Part shown: piece by piece, positions 56,150 through 64,000 of the stretch
Layout of the letters: each line of letters starts with the position of its first letter
Position numbering within the stretch: position 1 is the stretch's first letter
Source of the DNA: Embiotoca jacksoni
Taxonomy: Eukaryota; Chordata; Actinopteri; Embiotocidae
Length of the DNA: 64,000 bases
Direction: 5' to 3'
NCBI GenBank assembly: GCA_022577435.1
Contig: JAKOON010000004.1
Span: 2,496,001 to 2,560,000 of the forward strand
The notes under the pieces: generated by a model
Database searches by the model: none
What the model was told of the DNA's origin: nothing
Seen by the model: the letters and a program-made list of their open reading frames with translations, nothing else
Translations under genes and position numbers: made by a program

Positions 56150-56610
56150 TAAATAAAAGAACTGCATGAGTGAGAAACTGAGAGGAGCATTCGTAAGAGT
56201 AATTCATTAATCTTCATGCAGGCGATTAGCTGCTTTGAAGTCTTTGATTTTGAAAAGCCATGCTTTACTATCCCTCCCCTCACAGGCTGTTTAGATAAAC
56301 ATTGGAAATAAACAGATTAGCTAAAATCATTAGGCAAACATCTTAACACACTAACACAGGCTGTCTGTTTTGGAATGCAGATAAGTGAAACCCTCCTGCC
56401 GTGGCATCTAATGATGTTGTCGCGTGAGCTGTGTGCACACGAGCAGCGACGTGGCAGCCGCACGTCGCTGATTATGGAGAGGGGAGAAATACTCCGTCAA
56501 AATATGATCAATATTTCCTATAAGTGCCTCTGCTGCTCTGCATGAGGAATGGCCTGATTAAGCGAGCAACACGAGAGAGGCCAGTATGAATGCAGCCTCT
56601 CCACTGCTGT
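56150..56610. promoter_or_regulatory. candidate CNE 8 (TCF and forkhead palindrome)
   Basis: AATTCATTAATCTTCATGC and GCGATTAGC, then CTTTGAT (56242, TCF/LEF-like), the palindrome TGTTTAGATAAACA (56288-56301) and AACAGATTAGC. A dense motif block between two CA repeats. Confidence 0.35.
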
Positions 56611-56733
56611 GTCCATCAAATAATGAGATCACCTGAGACAGCCACTGTCAACCCCCCCGCCTAACAGAACGTGCTGACAGGACACTTGCCCTCCCATTGA
56701 TCATATTGTCATTCAAGCCAGTGCTTAGGAGAG

Positions 56734-56738
<5 letters not shown>

Positions 56739-56798
<60 letters not shown>
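56739..56798. repeat. (CA)30 microsatellite
   Basis: 60 bp of uninterrupted CA. Confidence 0.97.
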
Positions 56799-56803
<5 letters not shown>

Positions 56804-58479
56804 GATACAAACGGTGTAATGCCGGGGAAGTAACCCTGATGTTTTCTCGTGTTGTGTGTCTGGAAGGATGAAGTCTTACTCCGTTTGTCAGATTGGCCAC
56901 ATGTTTGGTCCCCGAGGTGTGTAAGACAACGCTGCCATGAAGGGCTCACCTCGAGAAACGTGACATTCAGCTGCAACAATGAGCCATCTGCAGTAACGCC
57001 GTTATTTCACTCTTGTGAAAAGTGGGACTTTTTTTTTTTTCCTTCTCTCTCTCAATGACATGGTTATTATCTTGGTCACTTAATCTCCTCAAATAAGATT
57101 GATTTCTCCTTTCAAGCTGTGTTAGAGTGCCTCTGTCGCGAGGCGTTCAGGCCATGGGAACCATAGACTACCAGTGCATACGCACAATTTTCCCATTTGA
57201 TGGAGGTCACAGTCACTGAGGCTGTTTCTTTGACATACTGATGAGCACACACACAAAGGCTATTTCATTGTTACAAGTGATAGAGGAAAGCGCGGCTCTG
57301 TGCACAATGCACAACAGGAAGAGATGTAACGTCGTGAATGTGTCGTACAAATGCAAACATGAACGGACTGAACTGGCAGGTAATTATATACTTAAATGAT
57401 AATCAACAACTGACAGGAAGGTTGTGATCATTCTATATTCAAACTGCTCTTTCTTGATGGTTTCCATTTTTGTCCCCATGCCAACATTAACAAGTAGAAG
57501 TTTGGAAAGTCAAAAACTGAATTTATTCAGCATTAAAAAGACTACACTGTATTTTTGAGGTATTTTCAAGACCGGCTGCTGTTGCATAAATCTTTTTCTT
57601 TCTACAAATACCATTTCAGGACTTATAATTGTGTACCAAATTTTCAAAAATTCTCAGAACACAAAGTATTTTTTGTGCAACCCTTAAATTCATTTTAGTC
57701 AAAAAGCCCATTGATTGAAAACATCGTTTGGTCCTTGTCAAGGTCTGTCTTCTGGTTCAAGTTTAATTAATTCATCTATTTTTTTTTTTTTCGTTCTTTC
57801 TTTGTTTGTTTTTCATAAATCACTTTCAGCTAGAATAAAAGGTCTAACAGACAATGATTTATACAAGATGGTGGAAAAAAAAACCAAAATCACAAAAGGT
57901 CATCTTTAATAGGAGACCTGTGAATACTTGGAAGAGTTTCGCAATTTCATTTGATCATATTTAACTTTCACGGTTCCTTTTTGCAGATCTAAGCATTGAA
58001 AATGGGTTTTGAATCCATCTTGACCTTAACTTTTCAGTATTTTTACCTTCTCTTCATTCAACTCAGATGAACACATATCCATAGATTTGTTCTTCATTTG
58101 CTATTCATAACATTGGGGAAACTTGCAATAAGGGTCAGAGGTGGTTAATAAGCTAGAAGCACTACACTGTCAACTTTTCTACAACTGTCTTTCATGTGTG
58201 CAATGTTAAAGATGAACAAGTCACCTTTTGGATTTTTTTTTTTTTTCCCTCTGAAGGACGATGGCACACTATGAAAGCCCAAATAGCATGTTCACAGGTT
58301 CAAGGAGATTGGATCACTTTTTGTTTGCGGCGCGGCCTCAATTCAGCTTTCACATAAAGAACGAGAGACTAGGAGAGGACTGAGAGAGAGCAGTCTTTGT
58401 GAGGTTGAAGGAAAGGGGTGGATAAAAAATTGCCTCGGTGCATCAGTTTTCTCTGATCCTAACTGGAACTATAAATGTA

Positions 58480-58760
58480 TCTGAGAGATGAGCTATCTGT
58501 GGTGGGCTGTGCCACAAGCAGGCCTTTTCTTCCCTCTGTCTCTGTGATGAGTTAGCAGGACCTGCAGTGATAAAGCTGATAGAAGGGCTGCTATCAGGTG
58601 GCAGTCGGGGTAATTACAACTCTCTATTTGGGGCTTTGCGGTGATGCTGTGGCGATAAGGGGAATATAATGAGGGAGAAAGGCCAGCGATAATGTATCCG
58701 CTAAATGGTTGAAAATAGTCTATCATGGGAAAAGTCATCTCAGAGCCTGGAGGTAAACAA
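58480..58760. promoter_or_regulatory. candidate CNE 9 with GATA cluster
   Basis: Six GATA/TATC cores at 58569, 58578, 58592, 58654, 58688 and 58721, plus TAATTA at 58611. No simple repeat explains them. Confidence 0.35.
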
Positions 58761-59185
58761 GTATCTGTGGATATGAACCACGGGGCTCTGCCACAGAGAA
58801 TATGAGGAAAGGTTTAAGCTAAACAAATGCCCTGTGGGGGGTTGGCAGCAATCAGAGTTCAGAAATCTGACTTTTCACAAAGGGTAGTATGGGCCTCTTT
58901 TTTTTTTAATGATCCAGGAAGTCATTTGATTGCCGCTACTATTTTGTTTGCCCCTCGGGGTGTGGAGATATTCTGCGGTGTGAGATTACATATAATACTT
59001 TGACAAGCGGCGGTTTTAAAGATGAACGTCTTATCAGGCTGACGGACTCCTTGTGCTTCTGTGTAGCCATTCTCCTTCCATAATGTGCTTTCAAAGTTTG
59101 TTGTATCTGTCAGTTCAGGTCCTCGAAGATTGAAATGACAATCACGCCTTTTTCTTCTCTCTTTACCATCATTCAAGCATTCAGA

Positions 59186-59188
<3 letters not shown>

Positions 59189-59274
<86 letters not shown>

Positions 59275-59281
59275 GCGCGCC
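59189..59281. repeat. (CA)n(CG)n compound microsatellite
   Basis: About 84 bp of CA running into CGCGCGCG at its right end. The alternating purine-pyrimidine tract is a strong Z-DNA former. Confidence 0.96.
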
Positions 59282-59739
59282 CGCTTACTCAATCCTCAGG
59301 GCCATTTGCCTGCTCAAGTCCCCAGTCTTTAATACACACCACAGTGTGTTCCATCTTGTATGGCTGTTTTATTGTAAATTACAGACTCCCTCTCACCAGG
59401 GATCATGACCACTATCAATAGTATTTTCACTAATGTGATTAAGTTAATACTGTGCTCTATGAGAGGATTATTTCTCAATTCCTCTTGATATGCATAATAT
59501 TTAGGTTGTGGTTGAGTAAATATTTTGGTTCTTCACCAAAATAATTCCCACTGAGACAAAGACACAAAATTCTGCCCTGAGGAGCAATAAAGACTGTATA
59601 ATTAGAATGATTAAAGAACTGCACAACTAATTTGGCACTTATTGAATATATTTTGAGAACACAACCTTCAAAATAGGTCACATATTTATGCCACAAAAAA
59701 AATATTAACTTTATTCACATTAATTATGTATTTATTCAG

Positions 59740-60060
59740 CTGTTCTGTGTGACTCATTTGAAGTGATGCTGAAGTCGGCATTGTCTCTGCACCAATCCCA
59801 TCATTATGTTGCCTTGCACTTAAGCATATTTTCTACGTATTGTAAAAGCTGTAAGGAAACCTCATTAGACAAAATGACTTCTAATCTAAATGCAATCATC
59901 TTTAAATAGTAATCAATTGGATCACTTACAACACTAAACTGTTTGTCATTAGCACTTTATCAAAGGCTCACTTAAGATAAGATTCTGCAGCTAATGGCGT
60001 GTGATAGTGACAAATTGACTTTCAATACTCCCCACGTCACGCAGGAAACACTTTTGCCCG
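59740..60060. promoter_or_regulatory. candidate CNE 10 with TCF/LEF-like site
   Basis: ACTTCTAATCTAAATGCAAT, TAGTAATCAATTGGATCAC, TGTCATTAGC and ATCAAAG (59959-59965) in an AT-rich but complex block. In texture it resembles the CNEs reported around vertebrate SOX21. Confidence 0.38.
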
Positions 60061-60249
60061 TCAGTACATTTACTGCTTTAATGGAAAATGTATTAAAAAA
60101 AAAATTCAAATGTTGTTGCCTTTAAAAAAAAATAAAAAAAAATCCTTTATATGAATACCTTTGACGTAATCTTGCACAAACTGAAATTTATTTTAGCTAA
60201 TGATGATTATATTTATAATAGTCAAAATGATGAAACACATTCAGTATTA

Positions 60250-60480
60250 GATCTATAACAGTATTATAGTTCTCCGTCCTTAAAGCTTCATAATATCAAT
60301 CAGGCAATTTAAATAGATTTTTGCTAAATTAATGAAATAATTTGGTCCAGATATGTGCTGCTTATCTGCACGCTAAATCCTTAATCTGAAAATCAGCTGT
60401 AAAAAGTGGAGCATGCAGTTGTTACGAGCATGTAGGGGTTAATGAAGATCACCATGAGAGCACAGTTAAAAAGCCGGCTT
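60250..60480. promoter_or_regulatory. candidate CNE 11
   Basis: ATATCAATCAGGCAATTTAA, TAAATTAATGAAATAATTTG and CCTTAATCTG: several homeodomain-type cores without simple repetition. Confidence 0.28.
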
Positions 60481-62254
60481 TTTTCTGTGGAGGTGCATTC
60501 ACCGTTTCTCTCTCTGGGCTCGGCCTGCATGAGAGCAGCTTCAGCTGAAAAGGAAGGGGAAGATCCAGTCGGAGCTGTGATCAGACAAGCAGAAAGAAAC
60601 CACATCAGGTACACAATCAGGAACCCCTCCCTCTTCCTTTTCAGAAAACCTCCCCGATAATGAGCAAACTTTCATGTGGCAGTAAATACTCTCCACTCTG
60701 TGGGGTTTGAAGTGGCAAACACAAGATATTGTTGTTTACTCACACTTATTTTTTTCCCAGTCAAAGAAAAGCCATCTGATAGCAAGAGGTCAACTTGTGT
60801 TCCCTTGGAATCAATTTATTTCAAGCCTTGATCCCCCTCCCCTCACCTCCAATGGGAGGAAAAACTTTGAACAGGAGGAGGAGGTGAAGTACACATCCTA
60901 CAATATTCTGTAAAGATGAGAGCTTTTATGCAAACTGGGATTATCCAGGGATCCTCATCAACTCTCTCTATAATTTGTTGTGGTTTCTCCCAGACTTAGT
61001 GGAGTGTTGAGCAGAATAAACTGTTTGGTGCTATCATGGAGATTCTTGCACCTCCAGGGGCTCCTATTTCAGAGTGATGGCTTTAGCACTTTAGAGTGAA
61101 CTGTGTGCGATCTCTCCGGGAAGAAAAATGTCCCCATGGGCTTGTTGTTGCTGCTGTCTGCCTTCTATTTGCATGATATTTTTCTATTCAGTCTTATCAT
61201 CAGTGTGCTGTGAGGTGGGAGTGCTGGCTCCGTCTCAGAGGCTGGACCCAGGCTTTATCGGCAGGTAATTCTCCCACTCTCACTAACTCATGTTGAATTA
61301 TTTAAGTGTTATTTCTAGGACCCAGGCAGAGGAGGTAGAAAAAAAAAGGGGGGGGGGGGAATACACAGACTGGAGTGGTTGTTGTGTTATTTTATTTTTT
61401 TTTTATCAGATCTTAATTAAATTACAAAATTGAGTAAATTAATGTTTTTTTCCATTTGCAAAATAATAACCTGTTTTGTGAAATAGATACAACACATCTT
61501 GACATTTTGATGAGCAGAAAACATACTGGGTTAAACCTGCTCCCGTTATTCCAAACTCAACTAGGCCCAGCATCAACTGAAATTCATCTTAAAACAGAGG
61601 CCATGCTTCAGGAGAAGGACTGTAAAGAATTGTATTTCTATATATTCTCAAACAATCCTAAACAAATGTATAAATTGACACTGAGATGCAAAGAGAAATT
61701 AAAATAAAAAATAAAAAATCTGTAATCTCCAAGGGCCCAGTGAGAGCATGCATGTGTGCACATACTTAACTACACCGCTATAACTCCTGATAAGAACTTT
61801 CCAGTGCAGCTTATTCATTCAATGTATAGAAATGTTTGCTCGGTGGTGTCATGATGGGATGTGCGCGCTCCTGTGGAGTGAGTGGAGCGCTTCATCATCG
61901 CAGGAATGTTATCGAGGTGAATGACATGCCGACAAAAGGAGACGCACGGTGTTGAGAGATGCTGCGAGTCAGTTTTTAGACAGCTGGTTTGTCTCTCATC
62001 TGGTCCTCCGTGGCGCGGATCATCTTCACCTTGTCAGGTTTCTATACCCGAGACAAAGGAGCGATCCCTCAGTAAGCCTTTTACTCCGCTACAATAAAAC
62101 AACCCCTAAATCCATGTTAACAGAAATTTTAAAACAATCTCAGGCTCAAGTGAAGCAATCAAAAAAAGGGGCGCTGGCTCTTGTAAATTGTGCATCACTT
62201 TGGAGCATGTCATGGTCATCACTCAACTTTCACCTTGACAAGAATCTCCTGACA

Positions 62255-62324
62255 TATAATAATAATAATATTAATAATAATAACAAATATTATTATTATT
62301 ATTAATAATAATAATAATAATAAT
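62255..62324. repeat. (AAT)n/(ATT)n inverted microsatellite
   Basis: AAT runs, then ATT runs, then AAT runs again, so the strand can fold on itself. Confidence 0.9.
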
Positions 62325-62961
62325 TTCACATTTTATAAACTGTAGATTAGGCTAACCCGTTAAAAAAGGACAACAGTATAGTGAATTGAATTTAACTTCC
62401 ATTTGTAATTTAAACGCTCGACCTGCAGCCTAATTCGTCATTTATAATATTGTTCGGTACAGCCCTTCTATTTCCTTTTTTCCACATATATAATTATGTA
62501 CAACGGAGAAGGTGCCAGAACAAGCCACTTAAACCTACAATTTACTCAACAGGTCCCGCAGATAACTGTAATTGCTTAGTTGAATATTCGACAACCTAAT
62601 TTCAGTTGTCGATTCGCTGCCCTTGGGAAAGTCCTTTGAAGTGGGAGTGAAAAGGGGGATTTCAGGAAAGTAATTAATTTCACCAAGCGCGATTAGAAAC
62701 ACTTCAGACCTCCCCAACATTTGCTTATTTACCTCAAATGCCACAATACCAGAAAATTAAAGAAGACATTCTTTACCTTTCGTGTCGTCTTATGGGCTAC
62801 TTGTCAGTGGCAGTGCCACCCATGGGGAAGAAGGGAAGGGGCAGGCTGGGGAGAGACACCGGGGAGGATGGAAGGTGAGAAAATGGAGTGACACCGACAG
62901 ACTGCGCTCGTTTGTCAAATAAACTAATGAAACTGAGAGGAGGATGTGATTAGGCGTGTGA

Positions 62962-63024
62962 TGTTTTAAATCAGGGGCAGCGTGCGCGTCGTTTTCGTGT
63001 ATCTGATGGCCCTGATTTAAAACA
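62962..63024. repeat. perfect 15-bp inverted repeat upstream of sox21
   Basis: TGTTTTAAATCAGGG (62962-62976) and its exact reverse complement CCCTGATTTAAAACA (63010-63024) enclose a 33-nt loop. The right arm runs into AACAATG (63021-63027), a SOX consensus site. Confidence 0.85.
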
Positions 63025-63308
63025 ATGTGAACTTCAGCAACACGCAGCTGTCTGTCTGATCGCACTTCCCCCACATCTGACAGCGTAGCAGAGGCTCATA
63101 CGTGCCGCTTTCCTTCAGGTATGTCAGGTGCGTCGGTGAATACACGACTTTAATTGAGCTAAACGCGTCCAACGTGACAACGTCGAATAAATAATAATAA
63201 ATGCAATTGAGAATATGAAGATAATTAGTTCTAACCGACGACAAATAACTCCTTGTTTATAAATAAAGATGTAAAATAGGAAATACCTTTACCCTCCAAA
63301 CTCAGGGT

Positions 63309-63315
<7 letters not shown>

Positions 63316-63356
<41 letters not shown>
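63316..63356. repeat. 41-nt poly(A) tract at the edge of the sox21 promoter
   Basis: 41 consecutive A bordering the GC-richer promoter. Possibly nucleosome-excluding; its length is probably variable. Confidence 0.95.
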
Positions 63357-63357
<1 letters not shown>

Positions 63358-63600
63358 GTTCAGCAGCAGTCGTCTGCGTGCTCGCCGTCAGTGCGCATGC
63401 GCGAGTAGCACTTTCACTACCTGCCACACAATCCCGTATTTCACATGGGGCAAGCGGGAGTTATCATCCACTTGCGTAAATGCTGCTGCTGAGCGCTGGT
63501 TGACAGTCTCGGGCGACAAGAGGAAAACAAGACAGAGTTTTTTTTTCTCTCCGTCCTCTTTACTAAAGACGTATCACTGATGGATGCCACCGTGAAGCAG
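63357..63600 (+). promoter_or_regulatory. sox21: sox21 promoter region
   Basis: GC-richer, CpG-bearing sequence with a perfect NRF1 palindrome TGCGCATGCGC (63392-63402) and no TATA box. The transcription start is probably downstream of the NRF1 site but cannot be fixed. Confidence 0.5.
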
Positions 63601-63684
63601 GAAACATTTGAGCACTCGTAAGGACGCCGCGACTTGTACTTTTCAGAAGATAATCAGCGGTGGCATGAAGAATTAAAGTCTTAA

Positions 63685-63822
63685 GTAAGTAATCAAGCAT
63701 GTGAGCTGCAGTTGATGTGGATATAGCCAAACCAGAGTCCTGTTTCAATTTAATATTCTTTTCTTGAGTGTGATTTTGTGGTGATTTTGCAAGTTTGGTT
63801 GATTTTTTTTTTTCTTTTTCAG
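63685..63822 (+). other. sox21: possible 5'-UTR intron of sox21
   Basis: A perfect donor GTAAGT at 63685-63690 and an acceptor with a long pyrimidine tract ending TTTCTTTTTCAG at 63822, 17 nt before the ATG, would define a 138-nt intron. SOX21 is usually described as intronless, so this needs transcript evidence. Confidence 0.4.
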
Positions 63823-63839
63823 AGCGAGTTTGTGCCAAC

Positions 63840-64000
63840 ATGTCTAAACCAATGGATCACGTTAAACGTCCGATGAATGCTTTCATGGTTTGGTCCAGAG
63901 CCCAGCGCAGGAAAATGGCTCAGGAGAACCCGAAAATGCACAATTCCGAGATCAGCAAGAGATTGGGAGCGGAGTGGAAACTTCTCACCGAGTCTGAGAA
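63840..64000 (+). CDS. sox21: SRY-box transcription factor 21 (SoxB2), 5' part, cut by window edge
   Basis: Encodes a nuclear HMG-box repressor that promotes neuronal differentiation by opposing SoxB1 proteins (family knowledge). The ATG at 63840 has A at -3. The visible 53 residues start MSKPMDHVKRPMNAFMVWSR and run through the HMG box to KLLTESE, with RPMNAFMVW (10-18) as the DNA-wedge motif and the basic AQRRK as part of the nuclear signal. The N-terminus SKPxDHVKRP with SRAQRRK fits SOX21. SOX14 has, from memory, SRGQRRK. The a or b teleost paralogue cannot be told from this piece. The remaining C-terminus, including the repressor region, lies beyond the window. Confidence 0.93.
   Translation, partial: MSKPMDHVKRPMNAFMVWSRAQRRKMAQENPKMHNSEISKRLGAEWKLLTESE

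Larger units (their letters stand above)
39536..63360. other. abcc4-sox21 intergenic desert
   Basis: About 24 kb without a supportable gene. Open frames here are short, lack family motifs, and several are translations of CA repeats. Complex, motif-rich blocks (listed separately) alternate with microsatellites and homopolymers. Transposon remnants are scarcer than in the abcc4 introns, which fits a gene desert constrained by developmental enhancers. This is inference. Confidence 0.6.

Noticed and set aside
61949..62305. 118-aa frame ending in poly-Asn/Tyr
   Set aside because: Its end is the AAT repeat and the rest has no family motif.
39536..63360. A hidden protein-coding gene or microRNA cluster between abcc4 and sox21
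   Set aside because: No spliced set of frames with family motifs and no recognisable miRNA seed/hairpin was found by eye. A non-coding RNA cannot be excluded without transcript data.
63840..64000. sox14 instead of sox21
   Set aside because: Sequence after VKRPMNAFMVWSR is AQRRK, as in SOX21, and linkage to abcc4 also points to sox21.

Overview
The window is vertebrate, almost certainly ray-finned fish (probably percomorph) nuclear DNA. Coding sequence is split into short GT-AG exons, CA/GT microsatellites and teleost-type interspersed repeats are present, and the coding content matches two vertebrate genes. No bacterial, phage, CRISPR or plasmid features are seen.

Layout. (1) 1-1446: 5' flank with a degraded hAT-like repeat and a TATA-less CCAAT/GC-box promoter. 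(2) 1447-38631, + strand: a complete abcc4 (MRP4) gene. I assembled it by hand into 31 coding exons totalling 3960 nt (1319 aa plus stop). The reading phase holds across all 30 introns, and each domain follows the mammalian protein. Introns 19 (5.6 kb) and 20 (8.2 kb) are far larger than the rest and hold long stretches of complex, non-repetitive DNA. A repeat-rich block, including a tandem array with tRNA-like inserts, lies at 21.8-23.9 kb. (3) 38632 to about 39530: abcc4 3' UTR. (4) About 39.5-63.4 kb: a 24-kb desert with no supportable gene. It holds CA/GT microsatellites and many AT-rich, motif-dense blocks that look like conserved non-coding elements (CNEs). (5) 63.36-64.0 kb: promoter, a possible 5'-UTR intron, and the first 161 nt of the sox21 coding sequence (N-terminus and most of the HMG box), cut by the window edge.

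abcc4 encodes a 12-TM ABC exporter of organic anions and cyclic nucleotides. sox21 encodes a SoxB2 neural transcription factor. They have no biochemical link, but their linkage and shared orientation match my recollection of human 13q32. The best reading is a compact genomic regulatory block: sox21 is the developmental target, abcc4 is the bystander, and enhancers sit in the desert and in abcc4 introns. The CNE calls are inference from sequence texture and motifs; none was checked by alignment. I did not find a clearly new biological system. The strongest leads are a possible 5'-UTR intron in sox21, a perfect 15-bp inverted repeat carrying a SOX motif upstream of sox21, and the tRNA-like tandem array in abcc4 intron 20.
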